Shown in pieces: positions 25,673-34,981 of a stretch of DNA of 64,000 nt; position 1 is the first letter of the stretch, and each line of letters starts with the position of its first letter. The stretch spans positions 1,736,001-1,800,000 of the forward strand of contig NZ_CP150634.1 of the NCBI RefSeq assembly GCF_038051925.1, read 5' to 3'. The position numbers were made by a program, and so were the translations under genes. The DNA is from Methylotuvimicrobium sp. KM2 (GTDB lineage Bacteria; Pseudomonadota; Gammaproteobacteria; Methylococcales; Methylomonadaceae). The notes beneath the pieces are model-generated. The model had not been told where the DNA came from. It saw only the letters and a program-made list of their open reading frames with translations, and did no database searches.

Positions 25673-26182
25673 TTAGTTAGCAGCGAATGGGTGTGTTGCA
25701 GTGGCTTTAGCAGCAACAACTTCTTGAGCTGTTGGAGAGCCGGCAACAGCGCGTTCGATAGCTTCTTTAGTCGCTTCGTAGTTGTATTGTTGGATTTTTG
25801 CGTCGTCTTCAGCCATCCAGTGAATGAAAACGCCAACAGAAATAAACAGGTTGTCGGCTTCATCGGCAGGAATGGTGCCGTTTTCAACTGAATCCGCAAC
25901 AGCCATGGCTACGCCGCGTTGCGCAGGGCCGAACATTTGAACGGCTTGCTTTGAACCTTTGATGGTTACTTTGTTGAACATAACAGTTGCAGGTTTAACC
26001 ATCAGGTTAGGTGCAACAACAGCCAACAAACTGGAGAAACCGTCTTTGTTGTTGGTCAAGCAGTTAGCGAAAGCGGTTTCGGCAGCCGAACCGCGTGGGC
26101 CGATGATCAAGTCGATGTGCGCAACTTCGTTGCCGTCACCTACCAATGATTCGCCTACGCGCAGGTTGTTGATTTTAGCCAT
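25673..26182 (-). CDS. fae: Formaldehyde-activating enzyme
   Basis: 169 residues, the single-domain length. Fae condenses formaldehyde with tetrahydromethanopterin to methylene-H4MPT. The catalytic His22 is in [21 protein letters not shown] and [13 protein letters not shown] are family-conserved. A strong ribosome site AAAGGAG lies 9 nt before the ATG. Codon use is more biased (many GTT, GCA and AAC) than the neighbours, as expected for an abundant protein. It ends the cofactor gene run but has its own terminator and an 80-bp leader that may hold a promoter. Confidence 0.97.
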   Translation of the reverse strand: MAKINNLRVGESLVGDGNEVAHIDLIIGPRGSAAETAFANCLTNNKDGFSSLLAVVAPNLMVKPATVMFNKVTIKGSKQAVQMFGPAQRGVAMAVADSVENGTIPADEADNLFISVGVFIHWMAEDDAKIQQYNYEATKEAIERAVAGSPTAQEVVAAKATATHPFAAN

Positions 26183-26262
26183 GCTAGTTGTCTCCTTTGA
26201 AGAATAATATGAACAGTGAGAATTAATTTATTTACTAAATGTAAATCCGTTTCGAAGACCCA

Positions 26263-27123
26263 TTAGCAACTCGAATTGCTAATTTGATCCTCCAGAAATA
26301 CCGCTAAAATCGTCGCTACCGTTAAATCGGCCGTCGTCCCCGGATTGATGCCGTCGGATTTAAATTCCGCGTCAATCCTGCGCAGTAAAGGTTCGATTTG
26401 ATCCGGATTATCGGAATCTTGCAGCGCTTGGTTAATCATGGCCATTTTAGATGCCACCGAAAGCGTAAAGCGATCGCCGTATTTCCGCTCGATATGACTA
26501 TCGGGGTAAAGGCTCAGCAACCCGACATAGACTGCTACAGCCGCCCAATTAGCTTCAGCCCATCGAGTTAGCCAAGCATTATACCTTAAAACTCCGAAAT
26601 CAAAAATATCTTTATAATCCGAGCAGTACTGTAACGCGATGCGATCCTTATCGGCCGCGATTCGCATCGCTTCGGTCAAATTGACGGCCGGTTGTTCTGA
26701 AACGTCTTGTTCGGATGAGCGACCTAAACCACCCGGGGCTGCTAAAACGATCGCTTTGAAGACCCAAGCGGCATCGTCGACTGATGTATTGTTTAATACC
26801 TCGTGTAAAGCTTGTCTTAGAGTCGAATTCGGTTTTCGCAAAAATGCGGCTTGAAGCAGAGGTGCGCATAATAAAACAATGCCAAGGTTCGTATTACAGC
26901 CGACCGCATCACGCGTTGCCTTGATCGCATAATAAATTTTTTCGCCAAGCGAGTAATTTGGATTTACGATATGCGGCGCGCTGACCTTTGCGCTGACTCT
27001 AAAATCATCGACGGTCATGTCATGCCCGTCGGCATGAACACTGACGTTGCCTGGCTTAAAAGCCTGTAATTCGATCTCGCAGGCTTGCCGATACAAGTCT
27101 TCAAGCGTTTCGATAGACATCAT
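26263..27123 (-). CDS. CitG-like protein of the H4MPT cluster (triphosphoribosyl-dephospho-CoA synthase family)
   Basis: 286 residues. Family signature at the start: LEDLYRQACEIELQAFKPGNVSVHADGHDM, then CNTNLGIVLLCAPLLQAA and the DINPGTTADLTVA-type end (GINPGTTADLTVATILAVF). CitG and MdcB make the prosthetic group of citrate and malonate decarboxylases, but no such lyase is present; homologues of this form sit in the H4MPT clusters of methylotrophs with unknown function. Its start overlaps the stop of the RimK-like gene by 4 nt (ATGA). Confidence 0.85.
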   Translation of the reverse strand: MMSIETLEDLYRQACEIELQAFKPGNVSVHADGHDMTVDDFRVSAKVSAPHIVNPNYSLGEKIYYAIKATRDAVGCNTNLGIVLLCAPLLQAAFLRKPNSTLRQALHEVLNNTSVDDAAWVFKAIVLAAPGGLGRSSEQDVSEQPAVNLTEAMRIAADKDRIALQYCSDYKDIFDFGVLRYNAWLTRWAEANWAAVAVYVGLLSLYPDSHIERKYGDRFTLSVASKMAMINQALQDSDNPDQIEPLLRRIDAEFKSDGINPGTTADLTVATILAVFLEDQISNSSC

Positions 27124-28040
27124 GAGGCAACCGTTTGCAATTCGGGGCGATGATCGCCGACATGCCTATTCAGCAAATCTTCGACGAGTAATTCGGCGAT
27201 ATTGATATTACAAACGCTTTGCAGGCCCTTCCATGCGGGAATACTGTTGACCTCGATAACGGTGTAATCGCCGTTTTTTTCGCGAATGATATCGACGCCG
27301 GCATAGTCCATTTTGACGACTTCCGCTGTCTTGATGGCTAATTCCGATAATTCGGAGTCCAATCGGACTCGTTCGCAACGGGCGCCTTTGGCAACATTAT
27401 TCAACCAAAATGCTCCTTTCCTACGCATCGCGGCGACCGCGCGCCCGTTGATAACGAATACCCGTGTATCGGAATAACCTTCGCCGTAACATTCCACAAA
27501 ACGTTGCAAATAATAGATGCCGCGGCTGCCGGTTAACCAGAACAAATCCAGCATTTTTTCGATGCGCCGGACGCCTTCGCCTTGCGAGCCGAACAAAGGC
27601 TTGCTGATGATCATATTGCCTTGCGCCAATTCGTGTTCGGCGATTGCCAGTGCCTCTTTTCTGTCGCGCAAGACCCAGGTCGGCGGCGTCGGCAAACCGT
27701 TTTGTCGAAGCAGGAAGCTGGTCATAGCTTTGTCGACACTGCGTTCGATTGCCCCTGCGTCGTTGTACACCGGAACGCCGATGATCTTCAACGCATGTAG
27801 GATGTCGAGATAAAATACAACTTCCTCGAGGGATCCGCCCGGTACACCGCGCACAAACACGGCGTCGGGCAGGGTCTGTTCGAAACCCGGAATCGAAATA
27901 GGGAGGCTTTCCGAAACCAGATTCAAGCGGCATTCGGTTAATGACACATAATCCGCCGAGTATCCGCGTGCGGCGAATGCAAGGCGTAATGCCTTGCCGT
28001 GCCAACCCGGATCGTCTGTGAAAACGGCAATTCTACCCAC
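27120..28040 (-). CDS. RimK-like ATP-grasp ligase, MptN-like
   Basis: 306 residues. ATP-grasp motifs: ISKPLFGSQGEGVRRI near residue 145, YYLQRFVE, and the Mg-binding VIEVNSIPAWKGLQ. The family contains MptN, which adds glutamate to tetrahydrosarcinapterin in archaea, and the orf7-type ligases of methylotroph H4MPT clusters. A role in adding a residue to the side chain of the H4MPT cofactor is inferred. Starts with GTG, supported by TAAGGAT 8 nt upstream; 12 nt after the mch stop. Confidence 0.87.
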   Translation of the reverse strand: MGRIAVFTDDPGWHGKALRLAFAARGYSADYVSLTECRLNLVSESLPISIPGFEQTLPDAVFVRGVPGGSLEEVVFYLDILHALKIIGVPVYNDAGAIERSVDKAMTSFLLRQNGLPTPPTWVLRDRKEALAIAEHELAQGNMIISKPLFGSQGEGVRRIEKMLDLFWLTGSRGIYYLQRFVECYGEGYSDTRVFVINGRAVAAMRRKGAFWLNNVAKGARCERVRLDSELSELAIKTAEVVKMDYAGVDIIREKNGDYTVIEVNSIPAWKGLQSVCNINIAELLVEDLLNRHVGDHRPELQTVAS

Positions 28041-28052
28041 GCGTCGAAATCC

Positions 28053-29036
28053 TTAGGCGCCGAACGATTGATCGAGCAACGCATTGTCGAGTTTGCCGGC
28101 GCGGAAGCTCTTACCGGATTCGACTGCGGTCACGATTACACTTGCCGGGCTGAATAGCATTGCATCGACTTTGAAAAAGTCGTAGTTGTATTCTTTAAAG
28201 ACTTGCGCGAACGGTTTGCCGTAATCTTTAGACGTTGAACTCGGCAACTCTTTTGCGAGCTTCTCGGCCGCTTCGTCGCTGCCTTTGACGAAAATATGAA
28301 CTTGCCCCGCAAACAATATTGCATCGTTGGTCCGTCCCATCGCCTTGATGAAATCCGGATGCGGCGGGCAGATCGGCGCGCTGCCGCTACCATCGACGAT
28401 GTTTTCCAGCGGAAAATGCAAGGCATGCGCCTTGTGCATCGCAACTTCCAAAACCCGTGCAACGACTTGAACACCGCCGGCCAGGCTGCTGGTGGGCGTC
28501 ACGATGATTGTCAAATTGCTAGGGTCTACTTGACAAGCGGTTGCTACTTTTTCGACGATTTCAAGCGGCGGGATCGCATCGTTTTCGATCACCAAAACGG
28601 TGTTTTCTGCGTTGTCGCGATAAGCCAATTCTTTATACAATTCTTCGACGGGCTCTTGTTGACCGTCCTTGATCTTAACCGCCATCGCCCGAGCGGGACC
28701 GGAGCCGAGCGCGTAATATTTTTCATGCGACAAACTCCAACCGGCGTATTGGCTGCCAAGGCAGGCCAAGACCGGATTGCCGGTATGCACATTGACCGTC
28801 AACGGCCAATTCGCGGTATAACAACTGTGTGAGATAGAGACCGAGCCCATGCCGCCCAAGCAAATTTCGGCGATGATTCGGCCCGCTTCCAAGCCGCCCG
28901 GCATGTCGATGCCGGCATCGATGATGGTACAACCGTTCGCCAACTTTTCTACGCCGACTCGTAATTTAGCCGCATTTTCGATGAGTTCTCTAACCAGAGG
29001 CTGCGCCAGTTTATTAACGCTCGCTTTTGATTCCAT
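28053..29036 (-). CDS. mch: Methenyltetrahydromethanopterin cyclohydrolase
   Basis: 327 residues, usual length. Mch converts methenyl-H4MPT and water to formyl-H4MPT in the cytoplasm, a step of formaldehyde oxidation to formate. Recognised by [28 protein letters not shown] near the N-terminus, GSGPARAMA (about residue 111) and [13 protein letters not shown]. Middle of the minus-strand cofactor gene run; 14 nt after the ATP-grasp gene. Confidence 0.97.
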   Translation of the reverse strand: MESKASVNKLAQPLVRELIENAAKLRVGVEKLANGCTIIDAGIDMPGGLEAGRIIAEICLGGMGSVSISHSCYTANWPLTVNVHTGNPVLACLGSQYAGWSLSHEKYYALGSGPARAMAVKIKDGQQEPVEELYKELAYRDNAENTVLVIENDAIPPLEIVEKVATACQVDPSNLTIIVTPTSSLAGGVQVVARVLEVAMHKAHALHFPLENIVDGSGSAPICPPHPDFIKAMGRTNDAILFAGQVHIFVKGSDEAAEKLAKELPSSTSKDYGKPFAQVFKEYNYDFFKVDAMLFSPASVIVTAVESGKSFRAGKLDNALLDQSFGA

Positions 29037-29050
29037 GATCTAAAACACCT

Positions 29051-30145
29051 TTAATTGAATGATTGAATAATGATTTGCCGGATTTTGTTCAATTGTCGAT
29101 GAACGCTCCGAACGTTTATATCGCGGGCAATGATACTGCATATAGGCTGTCCTTTGCGAATTATCGAGCCGGCAATCGGTAAATCCCGACAGGCTTTCGG
29201 CCAACTAAAGGCATCGGGAATAGTGATGTCTCGGTCGGCGTAAACGATGCGATAAGCGCAAACCTGATGACGCGTAAAGTTCGTATTGTCTAAGAGGCCC
29301 CGACAGGCATTGAGATGCGCCCCGAATAAATCTGCATCATATAATTGCATGCTGGCCGACGGGCGGGGATTGACCTCCAATACATAAATTCGCTCGCCTT
29401 GGATAATGAAATCGAGGGTGTTGAGGCCTTTGAGCGGGATTGCCCGCACAATGGCGGCGATCCACGAGCTCACTTTATGCTCTTGTTCGGTAGACAAAGG
29501 ACTGCAGTTTATGATGCCGGCAAATTGGAATGGGTTGCTTTCAGCCTGGTTTTCAGTCCATTGTGTATGGAAGCCGATTATTTGAACACTCCGCCCGTCG
29601 GAAAGAAACAAAGCTGAGCCGGCCGTCCCTTCGATGTGTTTTTGCCAGTATATGTTTCCTTGGGCTGGCATGCCGTTTCGAAACTGGCGAATACCGATGC
29701 CGCCTTCACCGGCTTCGGGTTTGATCAACCATTGTTCTGCCTCCATAGGTTTGGTGAAGGCGACGCGCGGATAGTCTATCTCCAAATAATCGAGCAACTC
29801 GAAAAAGCGTTTTTTTTGCTGAAGCTGTCGAACGGATTTTATGTCGTTGCCGACTAATTCGCATTCACGAGTAATGAGCTCGAGCGCCTTGGGATAATGC
29901 TCGAGGCCACTGCCATATATTACTGGAGACTTCGGGTGCAGGGAGCGGAAGTCGGCAATAATTTCTTTCAGAAAGGGTTCGTCCAATGCTTCTATTCGAA
30001 ATACTCGTTCGGAAAAACTCAAGGTATCTTGGTCGGCAAACAAATCGATTACCCAAGGTCTGAATCCCGACCGGCTGGCGGCCTCGGCCAGCATGCGGCC
30101 GGAGTTCGCAATAATCAAAATAGGTTTGTTAATACTGGGATTCAA
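29051..30145 (-). CDS. ATP-grasp protein of the H4MPT cluster (COG2232-like)
   Basis: 364 residues. N-terminal Rossmann-like part (PILIIANSGRMLAEAASRSGF), then ATP-grasp motifs WLIKPEAGEGGIGIRQF (about residue 142) and YVLEVNPRPSASMQLYD near residue 260, and a distinct C-terminal domain (PICSIIARDINVRSVHR). Homologues occur between beta-RFAP synthase and mch in methylotrophs and have no proven reaction. The given start is TTG; no better in-frame ATG lies upstream, and the next ATG (in MLAEAAS) would remove the first strand, so the start is uncertain by a few codons. Confidence 0.8.
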   Translation of the reverse strand: MNPSINKPILIIANSGRMLAEAASRSGFRPWVIDLFADQDTLSFSERVFRIEALDEPFLKEIIADFRSLHPKSPVIYGSGLEHYPKALELITRECELVGNDIKSVRQLQQKKRFFELLDYLEIDYPRVAFTKPMEAEQWLIKPEAGEGGIGIRQFRNGMPAQGNIYWQKHIEGTAGSALFLSDGRSVQIIGFHTQWTENQAESNPFQFAGIINCSPLSTEQEHKVSSWIAAIVRAIPLKGLNTLDFIIQGERIYVLEVNPRPSASMQLYDADLFGAHLNACRGLLDNTNFTRHQVCAYRIVYADRDITIPDAFSWPKACRDLPIAGSIIRKGQPICSIIARDINVRSVHRQLNKIRQIIIQSFN

Positions 30146-30218
30146 AAATGGCAGTTTATGATGTTAAAAGTCTATCGCTTAAGCGAGTATGTGCCGGCTT
30201 CAGGCATCAATAAGCGAA

Positions 30219-31181
30219 TCAGACAACCGATACTTGACCGCCGCCGTTGCTGACGCCGACCGTGACGAAACTCAAATGCGGGTGATGCGAAAATTGCCGA
30301 CGTGCTTGTTCGGTCAGTGTTTCGGCTTGCTCGGTTCCCTGTAAGGCGCAAAATCCGGTCGGTCCCCATGAGGTTTGGCCGATCGCGCCGCAACCTTGCG
30401 CTTCCAGCCATGTCATGGCTTCGGCGACCTCCGAACTGGTGAAAATACCGCCCTGTGCCGGCGCGAAATGTTCGCCGACCGAGCGCTGCAATTGCGTAAC
30501 GACTTCACCGAATTTGACGATATCGTGTTCGGCAGCTGCGGGTAATCCTTGCATCATCAATAAATAACAAAGCCGGGCCGCTTCTTGTTGCGGAAATGGG
30601 GGCAGCGCTTCGAAAGCCTGAACTTCTTGCTTGCCATGCAAGCCTTGTCCGCGCTTGTCGAACGCTAAAATAAAGCGCCAATCGTCGGGAATTTGCATAT
30701 GAGCCAATACCGGCGGCGTTATCGTTCGCTCGCCCCGTCCGCCATCGACAACCAGTCCGCCACGTTCAAAAACACCGATGCCGATACCCGAGCGCATGCC
30801 TCTATCGGTTAAACGCGCGATATCGCGCACCGTCAGGTCTAAGCCGAAATAATGGTTCAAGCCCATGCCGACCGCCAGCGACATTTGCGTACCGGATCCT
30901 AATCCGACATGTTCCGGGATCGACGCTTCGACCTCGATGCTGAATGAATCGGGAAGATTGAGTGCCATACAGAGTTTGCGCGCGCATTTTTCGGCTCGAG
31001 AAGCCGACTTACCGGTTACGGTCAAATGACTGGCCGGTCTGATGGTCAACCGAGTGTTGATTTCATTCAGCGCGACGCCGATGCTGCCGAAGTGACGTCC
31101 CAGTGCGCCGCTTAAATCGATAAAGCCCATATGCAGACGGGCAGGGGCTATCACGCTAACGTTAGAGTATTGCACTTTCAA
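30219..31181 (-). CDS. mptG: Beta-ribofuranosylaminobenzene 5'-phosphate synthase
   Basis: 320 residues. This enzyme starts tetrahydromethanopterin synthesis by joining PRPP and 4-hydroxy- or 4-aminobenzoate with loss of CO2. GHMP-kinase-like fold: ARLHMGFIDLSG at residue 15, PEHVGLGSGTQMSLAVG at residue 90 and C-terminal GVSNGGGQVSVV. It is the first gene of the minus-strand run mptG-ATPgrasp-mch-RimK-CitG-fae, so the promoter is expected in 31182-31456. The start is a TTG codon; alternatives were not better. Confidence 0.93.
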   Translation of the reverse strand: MKVQYSNVSVIAPARLHMGFIDLSGALGRHFGSIGVALNEINTRLTIRPASHLTVTGKSASRAEKCARKLCMALNLPDSFSIEVEASIPEHVGLGSGTQMSLAVGMGLNHYFGLDLTVRDIARLTDRGMRSGIGIGVFERGGLVVDGGRGERTITPPVLAHMQIPDDWRFILAFDKRGQGLHGKQEVQAFEALPPFPQQEAARLCYLLMMQGLPAAAEHDIVKFGEVVTQLQRSVGEHFAPAQGGIFTSSEVAEAMTWLEAQGCGAIGQTSWGPTGFCALQGTEQAETLTEQARRQFSHHPHLSFVTVGVSNGGGQVSVV

Positions 31182-31309
31182 TGATCTGATTTAATGGCAA
31201 ATAAAAGGGCATTATACCCAAACGCAGCAGAGAATGAGGGTTGAAACTGATATCTTAGCAATTCCCCGTTTGAATATATTCATCAAGTTTACTGTGAAAG
31301 TACGATGCC

Positions 31310-31400
31310 GGCTCCGAAGAGGGTGCGGTTGCTCGACCGCCAGGGTAGGTTTTGCAAGAGCAAAAATCCGTTACCCTGCTGGCACCCTCGACAAACACTC
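31310..31400. repeat. Hairpin repeat upstream of mptG
   Basis: GAGGGTGC near 31319 and GCACCCTC near 31382 are inverted arms around GGTTTTGCAAGAGCAAAAAT. The AGCAAAAATC motif also occurs twice near 39306-39362. Non-coding. Confidence 0.55.
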
Positions 31401-31456
31401 TCCCTCCACACCTTTGGATTATTAGATGCTTTTTCGATCAGCTAGCCTGATGGAGT

Positions 31457-34198
31457 TTAGCGCTTAGATTTCGGTTGGGCTTTGTCTTTATTTCGAAAAG
31501 CAGAAAACAAGCGTCTTATCATTTTTTCCAATTCCAGGATCATAAATAAGGCCAGACCGATTCCGAAGATTTCCATGCCATGGATGAAGTTGACCGGACG
31601 CGTGTCGAAAAAGACTTCCATGAACGGCGCGTATGTAAAAATGGCTTGTAATGAAATGACCACTGTAATCGCGATCAGAATAGCCTTGGAACCGAATAAT
31701 CGTTTGAAGGATAGCGAAGAACCGCTTAAGTAACGCACATTCAATAAATAAAAGACTTCCAGCATGACCAGCGTGTTGACCGCATAAGTCCGCGCTTCTT
31801 CGAGCGTCGAGCCATGCAGCTGGCTCCACAAGAAAATACCGTAAATGCCGACAAAAAACAGCAGCGACACGAAGGTGATACGCCACAATAAAAAGCCGGA
31901 CAACATCGCTTCGTCCTTAGGTCTAGGCGGGCGTTGCATGGCGCTAGGCTCGGACGGTTCGAAGGCCAGCGCCATTGCCAAGGCGACCGAGCTGACCATG
32001 TTGACCCAAAGGACTTGTAGCGGTGTAATCGGCAAAGTCAGGCCGGTCAATACCGCGGCGATGATGCTCATCGATTCGCCGCCGTTGACCGGCAATAAAA
32101 AAATGATGGCTTTTTTTAAATTATCGTAGACGGTACGGCCTTCGCGGACTGCGCGTGCGATCGATGCGAAATTGTCGTCCGCCAGTACCATTTCCGAAGC
32201 TTCCTTGGCGGCTTCGGTGCCGGTTCTGCCCATCGCTATTCCAACATCGGCTCGTTTCAAGGCGGGCGCGTCGTTAACCCCGTCTCCGGTCATGGCAATA
32301 ACGTTGCCGCCGGCCTGCATTGCGGTAACTAGGCGTAATTTATGTTCGGGCGAAGTTCGGGCGAAGATGTCGACGCGTGCGGCGACTTCGACCAATTCAT
32401 CGTCGTCGATCGAGGACAGGTCTTGGCCGGTTATGACTTCATCGTGATTTTCAAGATGTAATTGCGCGGCAATCGCACGGGCCGTCGCGGCGTGATCGCC
32501 AGTGATCATTTTGACGCGGATACCGGCCGCACGGCATTCCTTGACGGCGTGTATCGCTTCCTCGCGTGGCGGGTCGATTAGGCCGATAAGTCCCAATAGT
32601 ATCAAACCGTCATCCAGGTCCGAAAAATTGAGCTCGGTTTTACCTTCTTCGACCGGTTTATACGCGATGGCTAAAACGCGTTGTCCGAGTGAGGCGACCT
32701 CATCGATCCAACCGGTCCAATAGGCAGGATTGATTGCAATATCACCGTCTTTTTGACGTTGCAAAGTGCATAGTTCAATCAATCGTTCCGGCGCGCCTTT
32801 GACGATAATATATCGATTGTTTTCGTGGTCATGGTTCAAGGTGGCCATGAAACGGTGTTGGGCATCGAATGGAATCACATCGCCTCGAGCATTGTTGCGG
32901 TGCAGGTCGGCAGGGTCGAAACCGCCTTTCATCGCAACAGTCAATAAGGCGCCTTCCATCGGGTCGCCATCGGCAATCCATTGGTCGTCTTTTTGGCGCA
33001 AGGAAGAGTCGTTGCACAAGGTGCCGAATTTAACGATTTGCTGCAGAATAGGGCGCTTGTCTATCTCGACATGTTCGCCGCCCGAGAAAAAATCGCCGGA
33101 AGGTTCATAGCCGACTCCGCTGATTTCATAGAGTTTAGAAGACGTTACGATCGATTTGACGGTCATTTCGTTACGCGTCAGCGTGCCGGTTTTGTCCGAA
33201 CAAATGATCGATACGGCGCCGAGCGTTTCGACTGCCGGTAGTCGGCGAATAATGGCATTGCGGGAGGCCATGCGTTGGACGCCGATAGCCAATGTTACAG
33301 TCAGGATCGCCGGTAAACCTTCAGGAATGGCCGCTACTGCGAGGCCGACCACGGTCATGAACATTTCCGAGGGATCGGTTCCTTGTATGTAAAAACCGAA
33401 AGCAAAGACGCTTGCGGCTATCAGGATGATCGCCAAGGTCAGCCAGCGGGAAAAAATCGCTATTTGTTTAAGCAGCGGAGTCGTCAATTCCTCGATACTC
33501 GAGATCATGCCGCTAATGCGACCGATTTCGGTATCGGCTCCGGTCGCTACGACGATGGCTTTGCCGTGTCCGGCCGCAACCATGGTTCCCGAATAAGCCA
33601 TCGAAAAACGGTCTCCCAAATCGGCTTTTACTTCAACCGGTTTAATCGTCTTTTCAACAGCAACCGATTCGCCGGTCAGGACGGCTTCTTGAATTTGCAG
33701 ACCCTTCGCCGAAATCAGGCGCAGGTCGGCGGGAACTTTATCGCCCGGTTCGAGAATCACAATATCACCGGGAACTAATTCTTCGGCTGGAATCCCAATT
33801 CGATTACCGTCGCGCAATGCCGTCGCGCGCGGCGCTAACATATGCCGAATGGCTTCGAGCGATTTTTCGGCCTTGCCTTCTTGAACGAAGCCGATAATCG
33901 AATTAACCAATACGACGGCGATGATCACGTAAGTGTCGATCCAATGATCCAGTAGCGCCGTGACGACTGCGGCACCGATCAAGACATAGATTAATAGGTT
34001 GTGAAATTGGGAAAAAAAGCGCAGTAGCGGACCGCGGGTTTTGGGCGGAGGTAAACGATTTGCGCCATATTCCTCGATACGCTTTTGTGCCTGCCGGCCC
34101 GATAAACCGTTCCCGTCGGTTTGTAGTTTTTCGAAGACCTGATCGGCGAGCAGGGAATGCCAGTGCACTCGTTTTCTCGGTTCGGTTATTTTGCGCAT
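31457..34198 (-). CDS. P2-type cation-transporting ATPase
   Basis: 913 residues. N-terminal cation-ATPase domain (WHSLLADQVFEKLQTDGNGLS), TGES at 175-178 (actuator), PEGLPA at 292-297 (ion-binding helix 4), phosphorylated Asp335 in DKTGTLT, MTGDGVNDAPALK hinge motif, and ten expected helices. The PEGLP form places it with SERCA/PacL-like Ca2+ or Na+/K+-type bacterial pumps, not with heavy-metal P1B pumps (no CPC). The transported ion cannot be read; Ca2+ or Na+ is possible in a haloalkaliphilic methanotroph. Stands alone between repeat-filled gaps. Confidence 0.93.
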   Translation of the reverse strand: MRKITEPRKRVHWHSLLADQVFEKLQTDGNGLSGRQAQKRIEEYGANRLPPPKTRGPLLRFFSQFHNLLIYVLIGAAVVTALLDHWIDTYVIIAVVLVNSIIGFVQEGKAEKSLEAIRHMLAPRATALRDGNRIGIPAEELVPGDIVILEPGDKVPADLRLISAKGLQIQEAVLTGESVAVEKTIKPVEVKADLGDRFSMAYSGTMVAAGHGKAIVVATGADTEIGRISGMISSIEELTTPLLKQIAIFSRWLTLAIILIAASVFAFGFYIQGTDPSEMFMTVVGLAVAAIPEGLPAILTVTLAIGVQRMASRNAIIRRLPAVETLGAVSIICSDKTGTLTRNEMTVKSIVTSSKLYEISGVGYEPSGDFFSGGEHVEIDKRPILQQIVKFGTLCNDSSLRQKDDQWIADGDPMEGALLTVAMKGGFDPADLHRNNARGDVIPFDAQHRFMATLNHDHENNRYIIVKGAPERLIELCTLQRQKDGDIAINPAYWTGWIDEVASLGQRVLAIAYKPVEEGKTELNFSDLDDGLILLGLIGLIDPPREEAIHAVKECRAAGIRVKMITGDHAATARAIAAQLHLENHDEVITGQDLSSIDDDELVEVAARVDIFARTSPEHKLRLVTAMQAGGNVIAMTGDGVNDAPALKRADVGIAMGRTGTEAAKEASEMVLADDNFASIARAVREGRTVYDNLKKAIIFLLPVNGGESMSIIAAVLTGLTLPITPLQVLWVNMVSSVALAMALAFEPSEPSAMQRPPRPKDEAMLSGFLLWRITFVSLLFFVGIYGIFLWSQLHGSTLEEARTYAVNTLVMLEVFYLLNVRYLSGSSLSFKRLFGSKAILIAITVVISLQAIFTYAPFMEVFFDTRPVNFIHGMEIFGIGLALFMILELEKMIRRLFSAFRNKDKAQPKSKR

Positions 34199-34365
34199 AT
34201 ATTTTCCTAAGTAATAGAAATATAAAATAACTAAAGTTATATTGCCGGCTTAATCTAATGACAATAGCAAAGGAAACTTACTCCTAACTGACAAAAAGAA
34301 GTTGCACTATGTCTATACTTTGCCTTTCCGCTCAGCTTGAGAAGTTGAGGGGCACGCCACATACG

Positions 34366-34498
34366 CATCAAGCTAAAAACGGCCGCTCTACATTAGCTCT
34401 TTCCCAAATTGCTATTAAAGCACGTAGCCCACATGCTGCGTAGTGGAATACGAGGGTGGCGTGGCTCCGAGCTTCCCGGATTGCACTGCGCTCTTTCC
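34366..34498. repeat. Family E copy 3, inverted and truncated
   Basis: Read on the minus strand this follows 19279-19430: the extension ACGCATCAAGCTAAAAACGG.. and then GTAGCCC...CTCCGAGCTTCCCGGATTGC. The final GTAGCCCGG arm is replaced by CTCTTTCCAG, so the copy is broken. Confidence 0.8.
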
Positions 34499-34591
34499 AG
34501 GCTTCGTTGTTTAGACTCGTAGGAAGAGGTCGGTAGCGATTTAGCATCTTACTCCCTTTAAACTCAAAAAATGGTTAACTTTATGAAGGTA

Positions 34592-34760
34592 TGGGGTGTG
34601 GCTAGCGAGGATGTCGGCAGCAGGGATTGCTGCCGTCAAGTCCCCATGGATGGGTTTACCCAGCACCTAAATTCCATAGTTCATTGGCTATGGTTAACTA
34701 TTTTGGGTAATTTAGGTGCTGGGTTTACGGCGTTCTGTCAAGCGAGTTACCGAACCTGCT
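34592..34760. repeat. Family C unit with nested B, inverse orientation
   Basis: GGGGTGTGGCTAGCGAGGAT, GTCGGCAGCAGGGATTGCTG, B element, ACGGCGTTCTGTCAAGCGAG TTACC. It is the reverse complement of the layout at 11053-11220, with sequence drift. Confidence 0.75.
34659..34723. mobile_element. Family B 65-bp hairpin element, copy 2
   Basis: CCCAGCACCTAAATT..AATTTAGGTGCTGGG, same length as copy 1, opposite orientation, flanked on both sides by TTTA. Confidence 0.85.
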
Positions 34761-34944
34761 TACCTTGTATTAAAAATAGGGAAGTGATTTATGACCGAAT
34801 TCTAAGCCACGTCGAAAGTTGATCTGCGAGGAGTATATTAAGTATTTCCGGGTGCGAGAAGTGAGTTTTTTCTGGGAACGAATGGCGAATGCTTAAACGG
34901 ACTAAGCGGGTATCGAGATTGTCGGCGAGGTAGGAATGCTAAAA

Positions 34945-34969
34945 GGAAACACCTCGAAGAGGTGTTTCC
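34945..34969 (-). terminator. Terminator of the SulP gene
   Basis: GGAAACACCTC and GAGGTGTTTCC form a perfect 11-bp stem with a 3-nt loop, followed on the minus strand by TTTT. It lies 13 nt past the SulP stop codon. Confidence 0.85.
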
Positions 34970-34981
34970 CGTCGCCTTGAA

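Larger units (their letters stand above)
34199..34981. other. 783-bp repeat-rich gap
   Basis: No gene. Contains the inverted family E copy (34366-34498), a family C unit (about 34592-34760) with nested B element, and the SulP terminator. Confidence 0.8.
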
